Below, piece by piece: positions 1-10,957 of a stretch of DNA of 64,000 bases. The position numbers and the translations under genes were made by a program. Every line of letters begins with the position of its first letter. Positions within the stretch are counted from its first letter, which is position 1. Below the pieces are notes generated by a model. The model was given only the letters and a program-made list of their open reading frames with translations, ran no database searches and had not been told where the DNA came from. The stretch is from Macrotrachela quadricornifera. Its lineage: Eukaryota; Rotifera; Eurotatoria; Philodinida; Philodinidae. Location: assembly GCA_022393335.1 (NCBI GenBank), contig JAJEKB010021225.1, forward strand, positions 1,335,151 to 1,399,150, written 5' to 3'.

Positions 1-1277
1 ATCTTGCAATATCTTGCACGGTCTTATGTCTGATTTTTTGACCTGGGTACTTTTAATTGAGGCTCGATTGTCATATGCGGTATTTCTGTTACACTATTGA
101 ATAAATGAGACTTTTCTCTACGAAGGGCATATCAATAGGCTCTGTTCATTGGAATTATTTTCAGCACGATTTAAACTGCTTTTGTACTCTTCGCATAGAT
201 ACTCAAGAGAAAGGAAAGCTTGCGTATTTTGATTACCTACAACATAACTTCCATTGAACAGCATTCATTGAGTTCCCCTTTATGGAGAAAAATCTTATTT
301 ATTCAGTGGTTACACGACATTTCCGCGCGTAATGTATAAACGACAATTCCACGGCGCCCTCACCCTCACTTGACGTGTGCGCGGAAATATCGTGTCACAG
401 ATATATTCTTAGATAGGTCTCAAAAAGTCGCAAATATTGTCGCCAGGTAGATCCCAATCGATTCTAGATAGTATTCCGAGGTAGGTACCTAAGTGTCTTA
501 GATTGTACTCACAGTTAGACAATTTCATAAAATGTCAGTTAATTGATAATATTGGATTCGAGCTTGATTCATAAAGAAATATTAGATTAAAAATAGAGAA
601 AATCTTTTACTTTTGATATGAGGCAGAAATAATTTAATTTAACTTAACTTTAACAGAAAAATGACATTCCTAATATCGAAGTATAATTGAGACATTCAAC
701 GATTGTTGAGATGAATGAAATGTTTATCAATGAGAAAATGAATGGAAACATCGACATTTGACGAGTATTTCGATCTGTCTGTTCAATGGTGCGCATCTGA
801 ACAAGAATTGAAACAGTTTCTTACTCAACATCGAAGTTCTTTTTCAGATGATTTTTAACTTTGAACTGTTAATTGGATCGTTGTGAATGCTTCGATTAGT
901 ATTTCTTTTTCAGTTTTCTGTTCTAAAAAAGGAAAATCAATGAATATTCTCTAATCAAAATAGGGAAACTCCAGTCATTCTCTCAAGAGATTTTCATATC
1001 AATTTTAGATATTTTTTAATTTATTGATGTTGATTTCAAGTCAAATAGGAAATCATTCATAACCAGAAGTTGATCTTGAGAGGATGAGATATTGATCATT
1101 TCCTAGCTTTAATCCTGGAGATTTCTTAAAAATTCCTGTCAGAATCTTTCAGGATCTTGTTTCTTATCCTTGTATTTTTCGTCTTTGTCCTTTGCGTGCA
1201 GTCATAACTGTTGTTCAGTTTTTATTTAATTCAAAAAAACTAAACAAAGATATATTTTATTGAAAAATTGCTTCATA
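1..1277. other. Intergenic, repeat remnants
   Basis: No convincing gene. An ACCTGGGT motif at 41-48 matches the terminal motif of the DNA element at 39013-40484, so the window may start just inside a related copy. At 313-330 and 377-394 there is an 18-bp inverted pair (core TTTCCGCGC) around a locally GC-richer 46-bp spacer, which looks like the ends of a very small element. Confidence 0.4.
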
Positions 1278-2228
1278 TCACAAATGCTGTAGTAATACTG
1301 CCATTTGAGGACGATCAATGATTGGTTCAGTAAAATTTGCTGGATCGAGAACGAATCTATAGGTTGAGGGATACCATGGTCCACCACACCACCATGTCCA
1401 ACCTATCCAAACGTTGGAATTATCTGAAAGAAACTTCATGAGTCCTTGTCCTTCATCTGTACAACTTGGATCAGTTGTCCATCCAAACTCTCCCAGAAAA
1501 CCTTTGAATCCATTGATAGTTAACCAATCTGTGGCAGTTTTAAGGCGTAAATGACTGTTCTTTGTACAGGGATCGTTGGTTCCGGAAGAATCACGATCGA
1601 GATATTGATGCATTTCAAAAGCGAAATTTTTCAATGGATCACCACTAAATCCAGACCAAACTAGAGCATTACCACTGGAACTCCATGCGTGTGCACCCGA
1701 CCAAAAAGTGCCAGGAATCAGAATCATCTGCGTTGCATGAGCTTCTCGAATGGCTGTGATGGCCAAAACTGCTCCTGTATACCATTGCGCAGCAGATAGC
1801 CCATTGGGTTCATTCATAAGACCGAACAGCACGTTTGGATAATTTTTGAATACTGTTGCTAGACGACCCCAGAAATCAGCAAAAAGATTCGTGCCTTCTA
1901 TATCCACACCGATTTTGCGTGAAGTTCCTGTTCGATTATCATAGATATTACCATAATTATGTGGATCGAGAATGACGCGCATGCCTTTTGACAAACAATA
2001 ATCAACAGTTTTCTTTATATAGCCTGTCTGTGTTGTATCAAGCAAAGAATATGGTGTTGGATAGACTCGTGTCATGTCGAATGGCAGACGAATAATACCA
2101 AAACCTTTCGATGCATAGTAATCTATCTCCTTTGTAGTGGGATAGATGTAATGAGTAGCATATTTCTTTCCTAAACCACTATTAAATTCCGGTCGAGATA
2201 GATTAGGACCTTTGTAGTTAGTGACCAT
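1278..2228 (-). CDS. GH5 family endoglucanase-like glycoside hydrolase
   Basis: A 316-residue catalytic domain of glycoside hydrolase family 5, predicted to cleave beta-1,4-glucan or a related beta-glycan by a retaining mechanism. Seen: an N-terminal KGPNLSRPEF strand and GFGIIRLPF; the acid/base Glu in LMNEPNG (E140); an active-site MHQYL histidine (H207); the nucleophile Glu in FLGEFGW (E247); the late aromatic GWTWWCGGPW. The length fits one complete (beta/alpha)8 barrel. No intron lies inside it. The ATG at 2228 is the first Met of the catalytic domain, but the frame stays open upstream through TATGTTGCAG at about 2272, which looks like a 3' splice site. A 5' exon, perhaps with a signal peptide, is therefore likely but was not identified. 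GH5 genes in bdelloids are regarded as horizontally acquired; that origin is inferred here. Confidence 0.88.
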   Translation of the reverse strand: MVTNYKGPNLSRPEFNSGLGKKYATHYIYPTTKEIDYYASKGFGIIRLPFDMTRVYPTPYSLLDTTQTGYIKKTVDYCLSKGMRVILDPHNYGNIYDNRTGTSRKIGVDIEGTNLFADFWGRLATVFKNYPNVLFGLMNEPNGLSAAQWYTGAVLAITAIREAHATQMILIPGTFWSGAHAWSSSGNALVWSGFSGDPLKNFAFEMHQYLDRDSSGTNDPCTKNSHLRLKTATDWLTINGFKGFLGEFGWTTDPSCTDEGQGLMKFLSDNSNVWIGWTWWCGGPWYPSTYRFVLDPANFTEPIIDRPQMAVLLQHL

Positions 2229-2279
2229 TGTTGGAATCGATGTTGGTATAGGATACGATGCATCATAGGCTGCAACATA

Positions 2280-3553
2280 AATATTCTTTTTAAAAAGTTT
2301 TAGAAAGGTATTTTTAACAGATCATATATGGAAGATAAAGTTTTTTTTGTTAGTCAGAAAACTTTATCTGCAACGATTCAATGCTATCGATTTATCAGTC
2401 AATAGAATGGAAAACTTCATCGTAGTCACCCTTAATATTTGGATTTTATGTCTCCTTTTGCTTAATTCTTTTCTTTCTAGATTTACTATAGATTAGAATA
2501 TCATATATTGATTTGCCTTTAATACTAGCCTTGTTGATGAGAATTGGTAATGAAATTCCAACAAAGAAAAATACAGAATAAAACCAATAACATGATACTG
2601 TTGATTAGTCGTATTTATGATAAGAATAAAATGAAACGATGTATGCAAAGATGTTCTTTTTTTATTATTATATCGTGATATAGGAGGGTAATCCTTTTCT
2701 TCAATATTACAAAAAGGGTTGTATCTAAAATCGATTGTCATACATTTGTATAGGGTGACCATGAGAGAAAATATACTGTGTTAAAATCTAAGAACAAACA
2801 GCGTACTTAAATGCTTAAAATGGATCAAAGTACATTATATACCTTAATAGCACATCAGAGTATCTCTTAGGTAGTTTTTAATTAAATTGGAATTTAAAAA
2901 AAAAACAATGAAATACGAAGGACTGACAGAAAAAAATAATCTCACTGTTTACAGCAGCATGAATCTCACAAATTTTGATGTAGAGTGGCAACAAAAATTA
3001 TTCGTACGATTTGATACAGTTATTAATATCTCTTTCTGGTGATTCTCATTAATTTCAGCACGTACTATTACATATAGGACAGAATGAGTAATACTTACAT
3101 TAAGAAACTTTCAGAAATTTTATACATTTTCGGTGGATGGAAAAGAAAGGTACTAATAATTCAAAAATGAAATAAAAAGTTTTTTTAGATAGTTTTATTT
3201 GATATAAAATTCATCATATTTCTTATTAGAAATTATAGCGTTATTCCCTTTGAATAATATTTTTTTCCAACCTTGTAGATGTCGATAGTAATTAGTATAT
3301 ATAATAAATGCATTTAAAGAGTAATAGAGGACGATAGTGTGCATAACTTGTTTCTTATTCGTAGAGTTCAAAACACCATTCAAAACACGCCATCATTTAC
3401 AAGTATTCTTTTCTATTATAAAACTTCTTTTTTTTTTATTTTGATGACTTAGATATTCATTTTATGCTGTTGTCCTCGTAATCGTGTAATCAATCTATTG
3501 TAACATTGAAAATAATTTTTTTTTCTTTATCAAATTTAGTTTTAGACAAAAAA
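2280..3553. other. Intergenic AT-rich stretch
   Basis: Contains short open frames on the minus strand with no domain, codon or splice support. It may hold the missing 5' exon of the GH5 gene and the promoter of the FKBP2 gene. Nothing else recognised. Confidence 0.4.
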
Positions 3554-4131
3554 ATGTCGAAATATTTAATTATTAGTGCATTGTTATTGATGATTATCGT
3601 CAATACATTAGCAGAAGATAAATTACAAATTGGTATTAAAAAAAAAGTTGAAAATTGTGATAAAAAATCCAAAAAAGGTGATCGTCTTCATATGCATTAT
3701 ACAGTAAGTAATTCAATTTTTTGATAAATTTTTTTTATTTTTCATTTTTAGGGAACTTTAAAATCAAATGGAAAAAAATTTGATTCAAGTCGTGATCGTG
3801 GTGAACCATTTGTTTTTACTATTGGTACTGGTCAAGTTATCAAAGGAGTAAGTATATTTTCGTTGTTTCTTTCTTAAATTATTTTTTATTATTTATTTTA
3901 GTGGGATCAAGGTTTACTCAAGTAAAGAATTATTATAAAAAAATTGTTTTTTTTTTAATAATAATAATTTAAATTATATTTAGTATGTGTGAAGGTGAAC
4001 AACGTAAATTAGTAATTCCACCATCACTTGGTTATGGAGATCGTGGTGCTGGAAATGACATTCCAGGTGGTGCTACACTTGTTTTTGATGTTGAACTTGT
4101 TAAAATTGAACGTGGCACTAATGATCTTTAA
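3554..4131 (+). CDS. FKBP2: FKBP2-type ER peptidyl-prolyl isomerase
   Basis: Secreted-pathway FK506-binding protein, a peptidyl-prolyl cis-trans isomerase of the endoplasmic reticulum. Four exons: 3554-3703, 3752-3847, 3902-3921, 3984-4131; the phases close to 137 residues, close to vertebrate FKBP2. An N-terminal hydrophobic signal ([14 protein letters not shown]) is followed by [10 protein letters not shown] and the FKBP fold with [53 protein letters not shown] and [17 protein letters not shown]. These include the aromatic pocket residues expected in active FKBPs. The C-terminal TNDL resembles a weak ER-retrieval tail. The ATG at 3554 is chosen because it gives the signal peptide; an upstream in-frame ATG at 3506 would add an unsupported leader. 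Exon 3 is only 20 bp. Confidence 0.93.
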
Positions 4132-6001
4132 TTAAAATTTTAGTTTTAACATTTTTATTTGTTTAAGTTCATTGATTTTGTTGTTCTTCTTTTCTTTATA
4201 TTTATCTTATTATAAACATCTTAGCAAAGGTTTTTCTATAAGTAACAAAAAAAAAAACTTCAGCTATTTTAAACCAAATAGAGAGTACTCATAATCAAAG
4301 ATATTCAAAGACTTTTTACAATTAGTAATTATCAAAGCTGTTATCTTAGCACATTTTGTTTTCAAATAAAATATTTGTAGCAGAGATATCCATTGCGTCT
4401 GAAAGTCTGACTTGTAGTGATTTAAAATCCATTGTTATTAATTTTTCTTAATCAAATTCTTTGATCAACTTTAAGAACATGATTCATTTTATTATTTTCG
4501 TCTATATTAGATGTCTAAATTGAATCAATATATTTACCTCGAATATATTCTCTTATATGTGCGTATTGTAATGAGAAATAAATAAATTGAAAGGGAATAA
4601 TATTAGTGAGCTTCATGAAAGAATCGTACGTTTGGTAATACAAGATTGTAGATGTTCTTCTAAAAAAATCCATTTTTCATTTACTTTTGCATAGAAAAAT
4701 GATGAAAAATTCGATTGTTTTGAAAGATATGCCATTGATTTCTTTATAATATTTAGAGAAAATGCGTCTTTGACTATCGTAAGCGGTTTTCAAGTAGTAA
4801 AATGTAAAGATCTCACAGATACTGTTATTCGTCGTTATAAAAGTTGACTAACAGCATCAGAAATGGCATGCTGATTATAGAAAACAAGTCTTTTTGTACA
4901 AAATACGCTATTAAATGCAGTAATATCATTACAGTGATTTGTTTCATGTTCGAAAATCGTTCTAAAGAATGAAAAGTAAACAGTAAGGCAATTAATGGTT
5001 CAAATAAAGAAGCAGATCCAATTCCAAACCTCGTACATCTTTGCTTATAGGTCCCATAAAGATCAATTAAAACAAGTCAAGAGAACTTTGTGATACAGTT
5101 GTTCCAAAGAATTCAGTAATGGTTGCTCGCATTCATTTTTCTGGATTATTCTTTGAATCTTGATCTTCATTTTATCATAAAATGAAAATAATTAACACAA
5201 AGATGATTATCTGACTGAGAATGATGGCAGACAAAGTTTCAAACGATCAAGTCTTACTCTTCCGAATCATGAATTTTATTAATGTAATTAAATTTTGTTC
5301 TTTAGCTATGATATAGATTTTGAAAAAAATTCAAGACCATATGATTTGTCTGTGCAGAGACATACAAAATCGAATTGTATTCAAAACATGTTGGAACATC
5401 TAGTATATACAATTCTTGTTATTTTATATTCAACAGCATTATCAATCTATTCACAATATACATTATAGGTATTCATGCAAAATTGTATGACTTATTCATT
5501 TTTATTTTTTTTTTCGTAGACGATTGACATCTATATGAATTATGATTTTGACTTTGACAGTTATATTCGGATCAAATTAAAGCTTTCATTACCAAACTAA
5601 CGAGATTAAAATATAGGCTTCTGATAGCTTACCTAGAGAGTCTCTAGGTAAGCTATCAGAAGTCTATATTTTAACCTCGTTAGTTTACAATAAGAGTAGT
5701 GAAAATGAATGGAAACAACCGTTGCATAATATAAATCATTAAGTATCATTAGTAATGTTAGTTGTTTTGATAGAACAACAACAACAGCTAATACCTTATG
5801 ATTATATGGCATACCTATTTGCACATACGTCAATCAAATCAGCTTATGGTGTGTTTGCAAGAAGATAATTTCAGTCTTAAGTTTCGTAAAGACGCGTAAA
5901 CGTTTTTCAGATGTGAAATAAAATTGTAGTTAATAGAGAGAGTTCAATGAAGAGGTTATTTTTCGATTCAATTATTATCCAATGCATATGAAATGAAACG
6001 A
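4132..6001. other. Intergenic with palindrome and short repeat
   Basis: No gene supported. It holds the long palindrome at 5594-5686. Near 4383-4408 there is a copy of a dispersed motif (GATATCCATTGCGTCTGAAA) that also occurs near 12893 in reverse orientation. Confidence 0.4.
5594..5686. repeat. Near-perfect palindrome, 46-bp arms
   Basis: Arms 5594-5639 and 5641-5686 are reverse complements with two mismatches and a single central base at 5640. The hairpin would have almost no loop. No coding frame or splice signal explains it. It may be the fused ends of a deleted inverted-repeat element. Confidence 0.85.
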
Positions 6002-7243
6002 TCAAAAAAGTCTGGCAAGAAATTTATCACGTGAAATAGAATCGTAAGTAGCTTTTTCAGGACCTGATTGGCATCTTCTAAGATAGTCGGAACTTTCTGC
6101 TGCGAAAGCATGTTGATGGGAACATATTCCTTCCTCCGTTGGACAACAGGTTAGGTGCGTCATCCAAAGCATTAGTGTGAAGCCAAAACGAACACCTAGC
6201 TCCCATGCAAATCGATATTTTTGTTGATCATTTTCATACCAACTAACTTTATTTTGTTTTGCATTGTCTCGGTAATAGTCCATAAATGCATTGACAAAGT
6301 GTAACATACATTCATTTGAAGGATCAAGTATTAATTGAATACGGCAACGAGCACAGAGTGTACAAGGATCATATGCTGGCGATCGAAGACCAGCACACTC
6401 CCAGTCTATAATGGCTAATGTTGAATTGCGTTCATCAACTAGAAAATTTGGTGGCCAAAAATCTCCTTGCCCAAGAACTTGTCCATCAGCGGGTGTACAC
6501 GACATTACATGTTCAAAATATTGAGTGAAAATTAAAGAAAGTTCATCGGCATCAGGTACACTATAATTATTGCGCATGTTTTCTATCATACTAGGAAAAG
6601 CAGACTTTTCAAATTCGACTAATTCGTCAGTTTTAAGCAATTGGGCGATGTTTTTGACATAGGACAACGAAGATACTTGCATATCGACAATAAAATTAGC
6701 CATTTGTTGACCGTATGCTTCAGCAATATCAAGAATTGGTTTGGTTGGAGATGATTCTTTGGAACTAAACCATTCTTGCATAGTGGGAAGAGTGCCTTGG
6801 TCATCCATGATTAAAACATTGTTTTCTTCGTCATGAAACCAAATGCGACTAATTTTTATTGTTTTGTTTCGTGAGAGAACGGGTGAAAGATCGACTGAAT
6901 TCGATTTTACATCATCAATGTGTGATGCCACACCGTAGAATAGTTGTGAGCCTTTGCTTTCATTGTTTTGACGACTGAGGGGAAATGGAACATGAGCTTC
7001 TACTTGGACAAAATAAGGGTAACCAACTTTTGCTATCAAGGACTTAGGTCTTAATTGATGCAATAATGTAAGAAAATTATGATTGTTTGAATTTTCTGGC
7101 AAAATTTTCAGTATTTCATCGTTAAAATGTATGCGAAATGAAAAATTGAGTAAGCCTCCTTGTAATCGTTCCACTTTATCAATACATTGAACTAGATGAT
7201 GTTTAGTGAAAAATGCGTCTAATTTTGGATCACTATCGCTCAT
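6002..7243 (-). CDS. APH/choline-kinase-fold small-molecule phosphotransferase
   Basis: A single uninterrupted frame of 413 residues with the aminoglycoside phosphotransferase/choline kinase fold, so a likely ATP-dependent small-molecule kinase; the substrate cannot be read from sequence. Seen: an N-lobe VERLQGGLLNFSFRI glycine-containing loop; SLIAKVGYPYFVQVEA carrying the probable ATP Lys and helix Glu; a hinge at NVLIMDDQG; the catalytic loop LGQGDFWPPNFLVDE (D261, N266), where Gln replaces the usual His of the HGD motif; and the metal-binding IIDWE (D280). The C-terminal half is helical, as in choline and methylthioribose kinases. It has no intron, unlike the conserved animal genes around it, and looks less AT-biased. 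Together these suggest acquisition from a microbial or fungal source (inference). Confidence 0.8.
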   Translation of the reverse strand: MSDSDPKLDAFFTKHHLVQCIDKVERLQGGLLNFSFRIHFNDEILKILPENSNNHNFLTLLHQLRPKSLIAKVGYPYFVQVEAHVPFPLSRQNNESKGSQLFYGVASHIDDVKSNSVDLSPVLSRNKTIKISRIWFHDEENNVLIMDDQGTLPTMQEWFSSKESSPTKPILDIAEAYGQQMANFIVDMQVSSLSYVKNIAQLLKTDELVEFEKSAFPSMIENMRNNYSVPDADELSLIFTQYFEHVMSCTPADGQVLGQGDFWPPNFLVDERNSTLAIIDWECAGLRSPAYDPCTLCARCRIQLILDPSNECMLHFVNAFMDYYRDNAKQNKVSWYENDQQKYRFAWELGVRFGFTLMLWMTHLTCCPTEEGICSHQHAFAAESSDYLRRCQSGPEKATYDSISRDKFLARLF

Positions 7244-8240
7244 ATTTATTTTTGTAATTATAAATCTCTGAAGAAGCGTAAAAATACAAAGAGTAATTGT
7301 ATTTTTAGTTACGATACGACTAATCGTTTATACATGCAAAAGCAAATATTCGCTTCTAATCCTGTCACGCTTGATGACGTACCTTTTTTACACTACGAAA
7401 AGCCACACCTTAAAATGTGTACTTTTTCACCTCAGTATCAGTTAGTTATTAGAAAATATACAGTTTTAGTATTTTGAGATGTATTAGATATGTAAAAAAA
7501 ATCCGAAGAGACGTTACTAAGAGACTGAATTGATTCTCTAGTAAAGTTCATTTTTATTTTGCTCATCGTATCGTCAATCGTTATCTTAGCTAAACATGAT
7601 GCAAATCAAAAAGAGGAAGAAACTTTTACGTCATCTTTTATGTATTGAAGTTTGTCACTGTTTTGAAATGATTCAAATTTTTTCTATATTTTATGAAAAT
7701 AAACAGAATGACTTACTTTTACACTATAATTTCTATTAAAAATGTTTCAATGTGTGATAGGCTTAAAAAGACGGTACTACACATAAGCCTACATTGTACT
7801 TTTTGTATTCGTAACTCGTTTTTATATCGTGCTTTGCCCCACGAGCAGTATAATGGCAGATAAAACAACGCCTTCTACGCTTATGATAGATAGAACTTTT
7901 CAAATACTTGTGTCAAATTGTATTTGGAATCATATTAATATGAACATATATAATTAAAAACCTCACAATGGTGACCTCTATCGTAAAATCTATATAATTT
8001 AATAATTTATTTTTAATTTCTAATGAGATATGAACAAAAATTTTTTGTACTTTGAAAAATAATAAATACAATGAATATGATAGTATCATTGTAGAATGAT
8101 ATAACTGAGCAACAAGCCTAGAGATAGATTTTCAATGGTTACTTTGGTTGCTAACATACATCAACATCATTTGTTGTTGTGGTAGTAGTTATAATCGTTT
8201 TGTTGATTTTTCATTAGTTGTCGCTATTTCGACTGTCATC
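7244..8240. other. Intergenic between kinase and SPAG6
   Basis: AT-rich; presumably holds the divergent 5' regions of the minus-strand kinase and the plus-strand SPAG6 gene. No gene, RNA or clear repeat seen. Confidence 0.4.
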
Positions 8241-10278
8241 ATGAGCCAGCGGCATACATTGCAAGGTAAATTCTCTTTGTCTTTTTTTCTTTGTTTAAAG
8301 TTATCATATTTATTAATTAATCTATCAAATTTCTAGTTTTTGAACAATATCAAAAAGCTCGTTTAACATTTGTTCAATCTGTAGCTGATCTTGCAACAAG
8401 ACCACAAAATATTGAAACACTTCAAAATGCAGGTGTCATGGCATTACTTCGTCCATTATTACTTGATGTTGTACCAAGTGTACAACAAACAGCTGCACTT
8501 GCATTAGGTCGTTTAGCTAATTATTCTGATCATTTGGCTGAATCTGTAGTACGTGGTGATATTCTTCCACAACTTGTTTATTCATTAGCTGAACAAAATG
8601 TAAAACAAAATTTTATTAATAAAAAATAATTCAATTATTTATTTTCTAGAGATTCTATAAAAAAGCAGCTGCCTTTGTTTTACGTGCTGTTGCTAAACAT
8701 TCACCACAATTGGCTCAATCAGTTATTGATTGTGGAGCACTTGATGCACTTGTTGTTTGTTTAGAAGAATTTGATCCATCAGTAAAAGAAGCTGCAACAT
8801 GGGCACTTGGTTATATTGCACGACATAATGCAGGTTAGATTAATAATACAAAAAAAAAAAAAGAAATATAAAAAAAATCAATTATTTAGAATTATCTCAA
8901 CATGTGGTCGATGCTGGTGGTGTACCACTTCTTGTTTTATGTTTACAAGAACCCGAAATAGCATTAAAACGTGTTGCTGCATCAGCACTTTCTGATATAG
9001 CTAAACATTCACCTGAATTAGCACAAACAGTTGTTGATGCTGGAGCTATTGCACATCTTGCTCAAATGATTCTCAATCCTGATGCTCAACTTAAAGTAAA
9101 AATTAATTAAAAAAAATATTTCTTTTTTTATTTTTATATTTAATAGAGACAAATATTTTCAGCATTAAGTCAAATTGCTAAACATTCTGTTGATTTAGCT
9201 GAAATGGTTGTTGAAGCTGAAATATTTCCAGCAGCTTTTGCATGTTTAAATGATTCGGATGAATATGTAAAAAAAAATTGTGCAACACTTATACGTGAAA
9301 TTGTTAAACATACACCTGAAGTATAAATTAATTATTTGAGAAAAAAACAGAAAAGAAAACAATTATTTTTTATTATTTAGTTAGCACAAATGATTGTTAA
9401 TGCAGGTGGTGTTGCTGCTGTTGTTGATTATGTTGCATCAACTCGTGGTAATGTACGTTTACCAGGAATTATGATGCTTGGATACACAGCTGCACATACA
9501 GAAAGTTTAGCTATGGCTGTTATTGTTTCAAAAGTAAAAAACGAAATAATAAAAAAAATAATTTTATTGTATTTTATTTAAGGGTATTAATCAATTATCA
9601 ATTGCACTTAATGAAGAATCAGAAGATCATATATTAGCAGCAACAGCATGGGCACTTGGTTTGTTAATTTTGTTTAATTATTATTAAATAATTAATTTAA
9701 ATATATTCATAGGACAAATTGGTCGTCATACACCTGAACATGCTAAAGCAGTTGCTGTTGCAAATGTTCTACCAAAATTACTTCAATTATATATGCGTAC
9801 AGATATGTCAGAAGATTTACAAACAAAAGCGAAAAAAGCATTGAAAAATATACTTCAAAAATGTGTTTATTTACCTGTATTAGAACCATTATTACATGAA
9901 GCATCACCAAATATACTTAAACATGTTGTAGCACAATTTTCAAAAGTACTTCCACATGATCCAAAAGCACGAAGATTATTTGTTACTAGTGGTGGTTTAA
10001 AAAAGGTTTTTTGTTTTTATGAATTTGATTTTATTTTTAAAATAATATATTTATTATTTAGATTCAAGAAATAAAAACCGAAGAAGGTTCACCTCTGGCT
10101 GAATATATTAATACAATAAATAGTTGCTTTCCAGAGGAAGTTGTTAAGTATGTTGAAATAAAATTAATTTTATTAAAAATTTATTTATTTATTTTTTCTT
10201 TTGTTTTATAGATATTATTCACCAGGTTATGCAGATGAATTACTTGAACGTGTTGAAAATCATGCTAATAGAGCATAG
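8241..10278 (+). CDS. SPAG6: SPAG6/PF16 axonemal armadillo-repeat protein
   Basis: Orthologue of SPAG6 (Chlamydomonas PF16), a central-apparatus protein of motile cilia, which fits the ciliated rotifer. Ten exons: 8241-8265, 8337-8599, 8650-8833, 8890-9095, 9147-9320, 9381-9533, 9583-9658, 9713-10005, 10062-10147, 10212-10278; the phases close to 508 residues, almost exactly the vertebrate length. The start MSQRHTLQVFEQYQKAR and the end YYSPGYADELLERV match the family from end to end. Armadillo repeats follow one another, with hallmark stretches LQNAGVMALLRPLLLDVVPS, KKAAAFVLRAVAKHSPQLAQ, VAASALSDIAKHSPELAQTV, RLPGIMMLGYTAAHTE and ALGQIGRHTPEHA. All introns are 49-71 bp. The first exon is only 25 bp. 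Confidence 0.97.
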
Positions 10279-10957
10279 AACAGTTTTATTGCTTCTTTTT
10301 CTTTTTTCTTGCTTGAAATTAAATCATCTTAATTATATTCATTTATAACGAAAAAAAAAAACAAACAAATCAAATTTACAATAGTTTTCAATAATAACAG
10401 ATATACAATGAATTATACCATTGTTTATCATATATATAATATAAACAAAAATTATTTTCGTTAAAGAATTTTAATAAATTTTTTTTTCTCTCCTTATATT
10501 GACATTTACATGATCAGATCAGAGATGTTTATCGCAGCTGAGAGTCTATCCCGGTCAAAAAAGGCTGCCGCGATGGTATTGAAAACGTATTCAAAGACAA
10601 TTAGTTGTCTTTGGGAGAAATATTTTCAAAATTGAAATTAATTTAAATGAATCATTATATGACGTTGACTTTGTTTATATAAGACACGAAATGTGTAAGA
10701 ACAATAGTGTATAGATGATCACCTTTCTATTATAAAAAATTTTTTGTGACTAATTTTTTATCTTCACTGATATGTTAAAATACGCATAATGAATAAAAAG
10801 AAAAATAATTGTTGATTAGTGACATCTATGATATATAGTGTCCAATGTATTTCTATGATGGCTACTATTAATGATGAATGAATCTTTTTCTTTTCCTTGT
10901 TGATATTGACTTTGATTTCCTATTTTAATATTTATAAAAACAAAAAAAAAAAGAAAA
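10279..10957. other. Intergenic SPAG6-FBXL5
   Basis: AT-rich spacer. At about 10523-10540 there is another partial copy of the dispersed GAGATGT-ATCGCAGC motif also seen at 12638. Otherwise nothing recognised. Confidence 0.35.

Noticed and set aside
2493..2762. Minus-strand 89-codon frame as the 5' exon of the GH5 gene
   Set aside because: No signal peptide and no donor site joining it in frame to the catalytic domain.
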